Shown: positions 26,759 to 34,170 of the stretch, piece by piece | Position numbering within the stretch: the first letter of the stretch is position 1 | Layout: each line of letters starts with the position of its first letter | DNA from: Sphingosinicella terrae | GTDB lineage: Bacteria; Pseudomonadota; Alphaproteobacteria; Sphingomonadales; Sphingomonadaceae | Length of the DNA: 64,000 bases | Direction: 5' to 3' | NCBI RefSeq assembly: GCF_003347635.1 | Contig: NZ_QDFY01000001.1 | Span: 310,001 to 374,000 of the forward strand | Position numbers and translations under genes: made by a program | Notes under the pieces: generated by a model | What the model saw: only the letters and a program-made list of their open reading frames with translations | The model's database searches: none | What the model was told of the DNA's origin: nothing

Positions 26759-26790
26759 GATATGCGAAGTCAACTTCGTATAGCGAAGTG
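26759..26790. promoter_or_regulatory. Operator-like palindrome between metE-like and methyltransferase-like genes
   Basis: Arms TATGCGAAGT (26761-26770) and ACTTCGTATA (26773-26782) pair with one mismatch around a CA spacer. The pattern TTCG-N5/6-CGAAGT is seen twice in tandem (26756-26770 and 26775-26789). The site lies 65 bp upstream of the metE-like start and 33 bp upstream of the plus-strand gene. The repeat looks like a dimeric repressor site, but no regulator gene is adjacent. Confidence 0.5.
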
Positions 26791-26822
26791 AGGCCCGGAA
26801 CGGCGGGAGAGGAGCAAGGCGA

Positions 26823-28031
26823 ATGGAGACGCTGTCGTCCGCCAGGTCCGATCACAAGCCGGCGCGCCCGCGCCCGGGTGCGGGCGAACTCCCGCCCGAC
26901 CAGAATTTCCGCTTCTTCGACAATCGTCAGAAATATCTGATGTTCGTGAACACCTGCTCGGAGAAGTGGGTGGTCGCGAGCCGGGTCAATCTTGAGCTGT
27001 CGTCCATCCACCCGCGGCCGCCGGCGGTGCGGCTGTTCGATGCCGGCGTCGGCGACGGCACCGTGCTCAGCCGGGTGATGCGGATGATGCACAAGCGCTT
27101 CACCTGGATGCCGCATTACATCGTCGCCAAGGAGATCAGCCTCGAGGACATCCGCCTCACGCTCGAGAAGATGCCCGACCGCTTCTTCGAGCATCCGGCG
27201 ACCGTGCTCGTCCTCACCAATCTCTATTATGCCGAGGCGCCGTGGCTGAACACGCATTCGGTCGCCGCGGCGAGCAGCATGGTGTGGAAGGAGGTGCCGT
27301 TGAGGGGCACCACCTCGGCCGACTTCGAGGAGCAGGTGACCGAGCTGCAGCCCTTCCTCGCCCAGGACTGGCGGGCGCGGATCAGCGCGAAAAGCGGCAA
27401 TCCGGTCTACGAGAAGCCGGTCGTCCTCATCCTCTATCGCGAGGACCAGCGCTTCCTGCTCGATTCGGTCATTCCCCGGCGCGGCGCGGCGCAAGCGGAT
27501 TTCGACCTGGTCATCGCCTCCCAGCCCTATCGCGCCCGCGCCTCGACCGCATTCAAGGCCAAGAAGGTCGTGGCTCCGCTGGCGCAGGCGCTGCGGCCGG
27601 GCGGGCGGCTGATCGGGATCCATTCCTATGGCCAGGACCCCGGCCTCGAGATCATCCGCCGGATCTGGCCGGACGAGGACCCGTTCCAGACGCGCCGCCG
27701 CGACCTCCTCGCCGCCACCAGGGACGAACTCGGCCGGGCCGCGCGCGACTATAATTTCAACGCTTATTCCGACGCCCGCTCGATCTTCCGCTACGACATG
27801 CACGCGCTGCCGAACGAGATACAGGAGGTCTCGTCGACGATCGGCACCTCGACCCTGTTCGCGGCCTGGAACGACGCCGCCTATGTCGCCCAGATCGAGG
27901 ACCAGAGGCTCGAGGCGGCGATGAAGGGCAGCGACTATCTCGAGGCGACGCGCGAGGTGCTGCAGCGCCATCGCGGCCTGTGGTTCAACGACGAAAGCTA
28001 TGTGATCTCGCGGAAAAGGGACGCCCTGTAA
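26823..28031 (+). CDS. Unknown SAM-methyltransferase-like protein
   Basis: A 402-residue protein not matched to a named family. VRLFDAGVGDGTVLSRVMRMM (about residues 68-88) looks like methyltransferase motif I (GxGxG with acidic residue before), DFDLVIASQPYRAR (about residues 227-240) resembles motif IV, and APLAQALRPGGRLIGIHSYG (about residues 255-274) resembles motif V with a PGG turn. Between them lies an insertion of over 100 residues. A class I SAM-dependent methyltransferase fold is likely. The N-terminal 35 residues are Pro/Arg-rich. It is divergent from the metE-like gene across an operator-like palindrome, hinting at a methyl-transfer role. Confidence 0.65.
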   Translation: METLSSARSDHKPARPRPGAGELPPDQNFRFFDNRQKYLMFVNTCSEKWVVASRVNLELSSIHPRPPAVRLFDAGVGDGTVLSRVMRMMHKRFTWMPHYIVAKEISLEDIRLTLEKMPDRFFEHPATVLVLTNLYYAEAPWLNTHSVAAASSMVWKEVPLRGTTSADFEEQVTELQPFLAQDWRARISAKSGNPVYEKPVVLILYREDQRFLLDSVIPRRGAAQADFDLVIASQPYRARASTAFKAKKVVAPLAQALRPGGRLIGIHSYGQDPGLEIIRRIWPDEDPFQTRRRDLLAATRDELGRAARDYNFNAYSDARSIFRYDMHALPNEIQEVSSTIGTSTLFAAWNDAAYVAQIEDQRLEAAMKGSDYLEATREVLQRHRGLWFNDESYVISRKRDAL

Positions 28032-28037
28032 CTAAAT

Positions 28038-28088
28038 CCTCCCCGGTCTTTACCGGGGAGGGGGACCAAGCGTAGCTTGGTGGAGGGG
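28038..28088. repeat. Left double-hairpin repeat flanking DUF559 gene
   Basis: Two hairpins in series: CCTCCCCGGT/ACCGGGGAGG with a CTTT loop (28038-28061), then CCAAGC/GCTTGG with a GTA loop (28066-28080), followed by TGGAGGGG (28081-28088). The order is mirrored, inverted, at 28440-28488 on the other side of the DUF559 gene. The second stem differs in sequence between the two copies but pairs in both, which suggests the structure is what is kept. Confidence 0.75.
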
Positions 28089-28101
28089 TACTTCGGGCGC
28101 G

Positions 28102-28494
28102 ATGAACAAGATCGAGCGAGCGCGACAGTTTCGGCGGAGTATGAGCCCGCCCGAAGTCATTCTTTGGCAGCATCTGCGTAGCCGCCCCGGCGGGTTCAAG
28201 TTCCGCCGACAGCGGCCCCTCGGGCCCTATTTCGCCGATTTCTATTGTCGATCGGCGGGGGTGGTGATCGAGGTGGACGGCTGCTCACATGACATGGGCG
28301 ACAATCCTGCTCGCGATCAAAGGCGGGATGACTGGATGGCGGAAAAGCGGATCCTAACGCTCCGTTTCCCTGCCGCGGAGATCATGACGAACATCGAAGG
28401 CGTCTCGCTACGGATCTTGGAAGTGTGCGCTTCGCGCACCCCCTCCACCGGCTCCGCCGGTCCCCCTCCCCGGCAAAGGCCGGGGAGGAAGTAG
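28102..28494 (+). CDS. DUF559 endonuclease-like protein
   Basis: A 130-residue protein of the DUF559 family, which has a restriction-endonuclease/Vsr-like fold. Family blocks are MSPPEVILWQHLRSR (residues 14-28), FKFRRQRPLGPYFADFYC (residues 33-50) and VVIEVDGCSHD followed by RDQRRDDWM; the Glu/Asp of IEVDG and the His match the presumed metal site. The last 20 or so codons run through the right-hand hairpin repeat, giving the low-complexity tail SAGPPPRQRPGRK. The partner in the cell is unknown. The framing by inverted repeats suggests the gene moves with, or acts on, those repeats. Confidence 0.85.
   Translation: MNKIERARQFRRSMSPPEVILWQHLRSRPGGFKFRRQRPLGPYFADFYCRSAGVVIEVDGCSHDMGDNPARDQRRDDWMAEKRILTLRFPAAEIMTNIEGVSLRILEVCASRTPSTGSAGPPPRQRPGRK
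28440..28488. repeat. Right double-hairpin repeat flanking and overlapping DUF559 gene
   Basis: CCCCTCCA (28440-28447), then ACCGGC/GCCGGT with a TCC loop (28447-28461), then CCTCCCCGGC/GCCGGGGAGG with an AAAG loop (28465-28488). This is the inverted counterpart of 28038-28088. It lies inside the 3' end of the DUF559 reading frame. A further hairpin GTGCGC/GCGCAC (28425-28439) precedes it. Confidence 0.75.
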
Positions 28495-28508
28495 CACGGA
28501 CGAGTGGG

Positions 28509-29831
28509 CTACAGCGGCAGCTCCAGTTCCTCGCGGATGCGTTTGGTGGCGCGGAGGAAGTGGAGGGCGGCCCAGAGGTAGCCGGCGGTGGTGACCGCCA
28601 TCGCGGCGACGAGGCCGGCGCTGGAGCCGGCCGGGGTCGAATCGGGGGCGAAGGCGTCGCTGAGGGCGCCGACCAGGAGCGGGCCGAGCCCGCCGCCGAT
28701 CAGGGCGTAGATCATCTGGACGATAGCGGTGGAGGTCGCGCGCATGCGCGGGTGCATGAGGTTCTGGAACACGCCCTGGGCTGGAGCGAGATAGGTATAT
28801 TGGACGAAGGCGGCGACGGCGAGCAAGGCGATCGCCGCCGCCGGCGTCTCGCGGGTGACGGCGAGGGCGTAGATCGGCGCCGCCAGCAGCAGCGAGACGC
28901 CCGGAAGCAAGCCGTAGGCGCGCGCGTCGCGCCGGGCGATGCGGTCCGTCAGCCAGCCCGAGCCGAGCACGCCGATCGTGGCAGGGGCGCTGGCGATGAG
29001 GCCGGCAATCACCCCGGCTTCGGCGACGGAGAAGCCGAAGCGGCGGAACAGGAAGGCGGCGAGAAAGGCGTTGAGGCCGAAGCCGACGAGGGACGCGACG
29101 GTCGAACCGGCGAGCAGGTGACGGAAGGCGTGGCGCCGCCACATCCGCGCGACGACCGCGGCGAGCGGCGGCACCGTGTCGGCATCGGCGCCGAGCCGGT
29201 CGTGCTGGCCGCGCGGCGGTTCGGCGACGGTGAAGAGGACGAGAGCCGAGAGAAGCAGGCCCGGAATTGCGGCGATGAGGAAGGCCATGCGCCAGCCGTA
29301 GAGCTGGGCGATGGTGGCGCCGCCGGCCGAACCGATGAAGGCGCCGAGCGGCGGCGCGAGCAACAGCACCGCCAACGCGCTGGTCCGCTTCTCCTTCGGA
29401 AAATAGTCGGAGACCACCGACTGGCCGGCGGGGAGCCCGACCGCCTCGCCGACGCCGACCCCAACCCGTGCGAGTGCGAGGGTGAGAAAGCTGGTCGCGA
29501 AGGCGCAGGCGGCAGTGGCCAGCGACCACAGGAAGGTGCCGATGCCGATCAGGGTGAGGCGCCGCCGCCGCTCGGCGATCCGCGCCACCCAGATCCCAAG
29601 GAGGACATAGAGGATGGCGAAGGCGAGCCCGGCGACGAGGCCCACCTCCGTATCGGTAAGCGCGAACTCCGCCTTTATCGGCTGGACCAGCACGTTCATG
29701 ATGATCCGGTCGATGAAGCCGCAGGTGCTGATCGCGGTAAGCAGGATCAGCGCCCAGACCGGCGAGCGGCTGGCGAACCGCTCGAAAGGGCGGGCGGGGG
29801 CGAAGGGCGGCGTCGCTTCCGGTGCTGGCAT
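28509..29831 (-). CDS. MFS transporter (Spinster/hexuronate-like)
   Basis: A 440-residue MFS protein with 12 predicted helices. WALILLTAISTCGFIDRIIMNVLVQPIKAEF (here TM1 and the following loop) and FAILYVLLGIWVARIAERRRR (TM2 and the loop 2-3) fit the Spns/organic-acid branch common in sphingomonads, as does ARVGVGVGEAVGLPAGQSVVSDYFPKEKR. The substrate is not predictable. It is a single gene, convergent with DUF559; ATG at 29831. Confidence 0.85.
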   Translation of the reverse strand: MPAPEATPPFAPARPFERFASRSPVWALILLTAISTCGFIDRIIMNVLVQPIKAEFALTDTEVGLVAGLAFAILYVLLGIWVARIAERRRRLTLIGIGTFLWSLATAACAFATSFLTLALARVGVGVGEAVGLPAGQSVVSDYFPKEKRTSALAVLLLAPPLGAFIGSAGGATIAQLYGWRMAFLIAAIPGLLLSALVLFTVAEPPRGQHDRLGADADTVPPLAAVVARMWRRHAFRHLLAGSTVASLVGFGLNAFLAAFLFRRFGFSVAEAGVIAGLIASAPATIGVLGSGWLTDRIARRDARAYGLLPGVSLLLAAPIYALAVTRETPAAAIALLAVAAFVQYTYLAPAQGVFQNLMHPRMRATSTAIVQMIYALIGGGLGPLLVGALSDAFAPDSTPAGSSAGLVAAMAVTTAGYLWAALHFLRATKRIREELELPL

Positions 29832-29980
29832 GTCCGTCCCCTCCGGCGCCGGCGTTGAACCGGTCGCGGTCGGATATTGTAGGCGCAGCTTACGGTTGGC
29901 AATGGCGGGACCGCCGTGACGTTCGTTCCGGTTGCCAAACGGCCGCCGCCGGACCAGTCTGAGCGGGGAAGGGGAGAGAC

Positions 29981-31435
29981 GTGGCTGGAGCCGAGACGGC
30001 GGCGAGGGGAAAGGTGCGGAGCGGACTGCCCGCGGGCCTGATCGCGCTGCTCGGCCTTTGCCTCGCCTTGTTCGGCTTCCTCGCTTTCTCGCGCGCGCCG
30101 TTCAACGACGGCGATACCAGCTGGCACCTCGCCGCCGGAGCGCTGATCCTCGACAGCGGCGCGGTGCCGCAGGCGGACCCCTTCTCCTTCACCTTCGCCG
30201 GCGCCCCCTGGACCGCGCACGAATGGCTGGCGGAAGTGCTGATGGCCGGGGCCCTGAGCCTCGGCGGCTGGGCCGGCCTCGCTTTGCTCAACGCGGCTGC
30301 CGTCATCGCCTTGTTCCTCATCGTCGGGCTCGAGCTTCGCCGGCGGCTGGCCATGCCGCAGATGGTCGCGGCGTTGATCCTCCTGTTCATCGTGCTGACG
30401 CCGTCGATCCTGGCGCGTCCGCACGTCCTCGCCTGGCCCTTGCTCGCCGGCTGGCTGGTGGTGCTGCTCCGCGCGCGCGACGCCGGGCGGGCGCCGGGCC
30501 TGGCCGCCGCCCTGATCATGCTCGTCTGGGCGAACCTGCACGGCAGCTTCGTGTTCGGGCTGGTCCTGCTCGCCTGGTTCGGGCTGGAGGCCTTGGTCCG
30601 CACGGCCGATCGCCGCCGCGCCCTGATCGGCTGGGCGCTGTTCGCTTCGGCCTCCCTGCTCGCCGCGATCGCGACGCCGCACGGACTCGAAGGCCTGCTC
30701 TTCCCGATCCAGGTCAGCGGCATGGAATCGCTGCCGCTGATCCGCGAGTGGCGACCGGTCAGCTTTTCCGAGGACCTCCTCTTCCTCGCCGTGCTCGCCG
30801 GGACCCTGCTCGTGCTGGTGGTGCGGCGGGTGCGGGTGCGGCCGCTGCGGCTCGTCCTGCTCCTGCTGCTCGTCTGGCTGGCTCTGCAGCATGTCCGTCA
30901 CCAGTCGGTGCTGGCGATCGTCGCCGTGCTCGTCCTGGCGGAGCCCTTCGCCCGATCCGGCGAGGGCGAGGAAGGCGAGGGGCGGCGGCCCAGGCCGGCG
31001 CCGCCGTGGCTGCTGGTCCTTTTCGCCGCCGGTCTTGCCGCGATCGCGGCGGGCCGCCTCGCCGCGCCGCTCGAGCGGGCCAGCAGCGCGTCCAACCCGC
31101 TCGAAGCAATCGCCGCGGTGCCCGCCGAGCTTCGGCGGCGGCCGGTGCTCAACAGCTACGGCTTCGGCGGTCCGCTCATCCTCGCCGGGATCCGCCCCTA
31201 TATAGACGGCCGCGCCGACATGTATGGCGACGCCTTCCTGGTCGAGCACCAGGCGATCGTGAACGGGGATCTCGCCGCCTTCCGCCGCGCCGTCGCCCGC
31301 TGGGACATAGGCTGGACGATGCTCGAGCCGGGAGCGCCGCTGGTCGTGCGGCTCGACGGCGAGCGGGGCTGGCGCCGCATCCATGCCGACCCATGGGCGG
31401 TGATCCACGTCCGCGGCGCGGTCGCGGCGGAATAA
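29981..31435 (+). CDS. Polytopic membrane protein, GT-C-like
   Basis: A 484-residue protein with about 10 hydrophobic segments up to residue 360 and a C-terminal soluble stretch of about 115 residues. After TM1 comes FNDGDTSWHLAAGALIL; an acidic D-x-D/x-W-H loop after the first helix is typical of GT-C lipid-linked glycosyltransferases. The C-terminal domain has PVLNSYGFGGPLILAGIRPYI and DGRADMYGD, blocks seen in bacterial membrane proteins annotated only as hypothetical. A glycosyltransferase function is a guess from topology. Start: GTG 29981 behind GGGGAGAG. The PAP2 gene follows after 47 bp. Confidence 0.7.
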   Translation: MAGAETAARGKVRSGLPAGLIALLGLCLALFGFLAFSRAPFNDGDTSWHLAAGALILDSGAVPQADPFSFTFAGAPWTAHEWLAEVLMAGALSLGGWAGLALLNAAAVIALFLIVGLELRRRLAMPQMVAALILLFIVLTPSILARPHVLAWPLLAGWLVVLLRARDAGRAPGLAAALIMLVWANLHGSFVFGLVLLAWFGLEALVRTADRRRALIGWALFASASLLAAIATPHGLEGLLFPIQVSGMESLPLIREWRPVSFSEDLLFLAVLAGTLLVLVVRRVRVRPLRLVLLLLLVWLALQHVRHQSVLAIVAVLVLAEPFARSGEGEEGEGRRPRPAPPWLLVLFAAGLAAIAAGRLAAPLERASSASNPLEAIAAVPAELRRRPVLNSYGFGGPLILAGIRPYIDGRADMYGDAFLVEHQAIVNGDLAAFRRAVARWDIGWTMLEPGAPLVVRLDGERGWRRIHADPWAVIHVRGAVAAE

Positions 31436-31482
31436 GGCCGCGCCTTTACCTCCCGGCAAGCCGCGCCGTCTAAGAGAAGAGC

Positions 31483-32574
31483 ATGAGCGGGCGCGGCCGG
31501 ATGACGGGAATCGCGGCCGGCGAGCGCGCCTGCGCCGCCGCCTGCTTCGCCTTGGTCCTACCCTTCGCCGTCTTCGTGACCGTGGACGGCCGGGTCGCCC
31601 CGATCGAATATGCCAGGCTGACCGGTACCTTCATCAGCTTCGCCGCGATGATCGCGATCGGCGCGGTGATATGCTTCGCCCTGCTCGAACTGGCGCGCGC
31701 CGGGATCGGCAGCCGCTGGCAGGCGAGCCCCGCGGCGGCGGTGCGCGCGGCGCTGGCGAAGCGCTGGCGCGAGGATCGACTATTCTCGCTCGCCTGGCCG
31801 GTGGCGCTGTTCCTGCTGCTGCTCCCCGCCTTCAACGCCTACAAGCAGCGCATCCTGCCCGCCGCCGGCTTCCATTTCGATCCGCAGCTCGCGGCGCTGG
31901 ACCGGGCGTTGCTCGGCACCGATCCCGGGGCATGGCTCCACGCTGCGATCGGATCGCCGGGCGTCACCTTCTTCTTCGACGCCATCTATCACAGCTGGTT
32001 CATGCCGACGACCCTGGGCCTCTGCTTCGTCGGGCTGTGCGCGGGAACGCGCACCCGCGGCCAGTACATGCTCGCTTATGCCGCCGTCTGGATCCTGCTC
32101 GGTGCAGTCTGCGCCTTCCTGGTTCCGGCGGCGGGCCCGGCCTTCTACGAGGTCCTGGTCGATCCGGCCGGCGCCGCGCCTTTCCGCAGCGTGCAATCGG
32201 GACTGGAGGCGGCTGGCGGCGGCCAAGTCTATCTGACCTCGCTCGGCAATCAGGCCTATCTGCTGCAGAACCTCGACTCGCCGGTGCTGGTGGTGGGCGC
32301 CGGCATCTCGGCCGTCCCGTCGGTGCACAATGCGATCGCCGCCTTGTTCGCGCTCGCCAGCTTCCGCGCCCATCGCGGCCTCGGGGTGGCGATGACCTTC
32401 TACGCAGCGCTCATCTGGATCGGCTCGGTCTATCTCAACTGGCATTATGCCGTGGACGGCGCCGCCGGGATCGCGGGCGCGGTGCTGATCTGGATCGCCA
32501 GCGGCCGGATCGTCGACCGCCTGATACCGGCCGCCGAGCGGCGGACGCTCCGGCCGGCGCCGCTTCCGGCCTGA
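31483..32574 (+). CDS. PAP2-superfamily phosphatase/phosphotransferase (AUR1-like)
   Basis: A 363-residue integral membrane protein with about seven helices. PAP2 catalytic motifs are near the C-terminus: SAVPSVHNAIAA (Ser/His, about residues 281-292) and LNWHYAVDGAAG (His/Asp, about residues 324-335). The arrangement resembles PAP2_3/AUR1-like inositolphosphotransferase or lipid-phosphatase proteins rather than soluble acid phosphatases. It may remove phosphate from, or transfer a head group to, a lipid. It follows the GT-C-like gene, so the two may act on one lipid-linked intermediate. Confidence 0.8.
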   Translation: MSGRGRMTGIAAGERACAAACFALVLPFAVFVTVDGRVAPIEYARLTGTFISFAAMIAIGAVICFALLELARAGIGSRWQASPAAAVRAALAKRWREDRLFSLAWPVALFLLLLPAFNAYKQRILPAAGFHFDPQLAALDRALLGTDPGAWLHAAIGSPGVTFFFDAIYHSWFMPTTLGLCFVGLCAGTRTRGQYMLAYAAVWILLGAVCAFLVPAAGPAFYEVLVDPAGAAPFRSVQSGLEAAGGGQVYLTSLGNQAYLLQNLDSPVLVVGAGISAVPSVHNAIAALFALASFRAHRGLGVAMTFYAALIWIGSVYLNWHYAVDGAAGIAGAVLIWIASGRIVDRLIPAAERRTLRPAPLPA

Positions 32575-32589
32575 GCCGGACGGCCGAAT

Positions 32590-32618
32590 GAAAAGGGGCG
32601 ACCCGCAGGCCGCCCCTC
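32590..32618 (-). terminator. Intrinsic terminator of rplJL
   Basis: Read on the minus strand: a stem AGGGGCG/CGCCCCT (plus coordinates 32594-32600 and 32611-32617) followed by TTTTC. It lies about 45 bp beyond the rplL stop. Stem and T-run together fit rho-independent termination of the L10-L7/L12 transcript. Confidence 0.75.
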
Positions 32619-32662
32619 TCGTAAGATCGACAAAGTTCGTCCGGAGACGATCCAGTGGCCGA

Positions 32663-33040
32663 TTAGCGCAGCTCGACGGTGCCGCCGGCTTCCTCGATCT
32701 TCTTCTTGATCTCCTCGGCCTCGGCCTTGGAGATGCCTTCCTTGATCGCCTTCGGCGCGCCCTCGACCAGGGCCTTGGCTTCGCCGAGGCCGAGCGAGGT
32801 GATCGCGCGGACTTCCTTGATCACGTTGATCTTCTTGCCGCCATCGCCGGTGAGGATGACGTCGAACTCGGTCTTCTCTTCCTCGGCCGGGCCGGCCGCG
32901 GCGCCGCCGCCGGCCGGAGCCGCGGCAACGGCCGCAGCGGCGGAAACGCCCCACTTCTCCTCGAGCGCCTTCGCGAGATCGGCGGCTTCGAGAACGGTCA
33001 GCTCGGAAAGCTGATCAACAAGCGCATTGATGTCTGCCAT
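32663..33040 (-). CDS. rplL: 50S ribosomal protein L7/L12
   Basis: A 125-residue stalk protein. The N-terminal dimerisation domain ([27 protein letters not shown]), the Ala/Pro-rich hinge (residues about 37-55) and the C-terminal factor-binding domain ([41 protein letters not shown]) are all present. It recruits translation GTPases to the ribosome. It follows rplJ by 75 bp and is followed by a terminator. Confidence 0.98.
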   Translation of the reverse strand: MADINALVDQLSELTVLEAADLAKALEEKWGVSAAAAVAAAPAGGGAAAGPAEEEKTEFDVILTGDGGKKINVIKEVRAITSLGLGEAKALVEGAPKAIKEGISKAEAEEIKKKIEEAGGTVELR

Positions 33041-33115
33041 TTTCAGTCTCCACTAAGGGGCATGTGCCCCAGTTCATTCGGTTGAAGCCCCGGCGCTTGC
33101 CGGGACCAAGGTCGG

Positions 33116-33631
33116 TCAGGCGTTTTCCTTGTCGGCATAGGCCTGCATCACGCGGGCGAGCTGGGCCGCCGGCGCCTGGACGATCTGGGCGACCTTGGTC
33201 GCGGGTGCCTGGATGAGGCCCACGATCCTGGCGCGCAGTTCGTCGAGCGACGGAAGCTCGGCGAGCGCCCTCACTCCATTCGCGTCGAGCAGGGTGTCGC
33301 CCATCGCCCCGCCGACGATCTCGAGACGATCGTTGGTCTTGGCGAAGTCCACCGCGGCCTTGGCGGCCGAGACGGGATCGGACGAGGTGGCAAGCGCGGT
33401 CGGGCCGGTCAGCATGTCGCTGATCGGCGCGTAGCGCGTCCCTTCGACGGCGATGAGAGCGAGCGTGTTCTTGGTGACCTTGTAGCGGGCGCCGGCGTCG
33501 CGCATCCGATTCCTGAGCACGGTGGACTGCGCCACCGTCAGGCCGAGATTGCGGGTGACGACCACGACCTCGGTCTCAGAGAAAGTCTGCTTGAGTTCAG
33601 CGACCTGCTCTCTCTTCTGAGCTCGATCCAT
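33116..33631 (-). CDS. rplJ: 50S ribosomal protein L10
   Basis: A 171-residue protein that anchors L7/L12 dimers to 23S rRNA. It shows MDRAQKREQVAELKQTF, RNRMRDAGARYKVTKNTLA (RNA-binding surface) and the C-terminal L7/L12-binding helix QAPAAQLARVMQAYADKE. The frame is open upstream to 33787, but the ATG at 33631 with GAGGGAG before it is the standard start. Its leader carries strong hairpins consistent with autogenous control. Confidence 0.97.
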   Translation of the reverse strand: MDRAQKREQVAELKQTFSETEVVVVTRNLGLTVAQSTVLRNRMRDAGARYKVTKNTLALIAVEGTRYAPISDMLTGPTALATSSDPVSAAKAAVDFAKTNDRLEIVGGAMGDTLLDANGVRALAELPSLDELRARIVGLIQAPATKVAQIVQAPAAQLARVMQAYADKENA

Positions 33632-33760
33632 GCTAACTCCCTCAAGGTTCCGGCGAACGCGTCGCCGGGACCGATTTCGCCCGGCGGACGATCCGCCGGA
33701 CGCACGAAGACCCCCGCTTTCGGAGGGCAGGCGCGCGGAAACCCGCGCGCCGAAAGGTCC
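33632..33760 (-). promoter_or_regulatory. rplJ mRNA leader with two strong hairpins
   Basis: Two stable stems precede rplJ on the transcript: CCGGCGGA/TCCGCCGG with a 3-nt loop (33681-33699) and GGCGCGCGG/CCGCGCGCC with an AAAC loop (33730-33751). L10 or L10-L7/L12 is known to bind its own leader and repress translation in many bacteria. The fold here was judged by eye only, so an L10-leader assignment is provisional. Confidence 0.45.
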
Positions 33761-34141
33761 GAAGGGGAGAAAGCGGCCCGAGCCCAAGGACTCGCGGCAG
33801 TCATCCGAATGCGCCGTTGCACGGCCGCCCGGAAATCTTTTCCCCGTCTAGGCGGGAGATTAAGCCCCGAGGGGCACCCGCTGTCTCGGACGGTGCTTGC
33901 CGGCAGCGCCGGCGAGCGAAGCCGCGCATCTAAGGACTTGCCCAGGAAAGTCAATGTCCCTGGGCCCGGCTTCAGGATTCGCGGAGACGCGGAGCCGCGG
34001 GGAAGGCCGCGCTTCTTCGCCGCTCGCGAAGAAGAGAGGCGCGCCGGTCTTTTGATTGTCCCTCGCGCCTCAGCGCCTCCGCGCGCGATATCCCGCATCA
34101 GGCAACCGAGCCTTGGCTCCCGGCAGAGGAGCAGATAGCAA
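33761..34141. other. Intergenic region between rplJL leader and GH51 gene
   Basis: No gene is recognised in this stretch. It separates the divergent rplJL and GH51 units and must hold the rplJL promoter. Several short frames cross it, but none has a start with a ribosome-binding site or protein-like composition. It is rich in CGG/CCG and contains short stems only. Confidence 0.5.
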
Positions 34142-34155
34142 TGTTAGCGATAACA
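34142..34155. promoter_or_regulatory. LacI-family operator upstream of GH51 gene
   Basis: TGTTAGCGATAACA is a near-perfect 14-bp palindrome centred on CG, the hallmark of LacI/GalR-type sites. It resembles the xylose-regulator operators of Caulobacter and Xanthomonas. It ends 4 bp before the GGAGGGGAG ribosome-binding site (34160-34168), so a bound repressor would block transcript start or elongation. The regulator is not in this window. Confidence 0.65.
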
Positions 34156-34170
34156 ATATGGAGGGGAGCG

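Noticed and set aside
28038-28488. CRISPR-like repeats around the DUF559 gene
   Set aside because: Only two inverted copies with imperfect sequence and no regular spacers; no cas genes. These are hairpin repeats.
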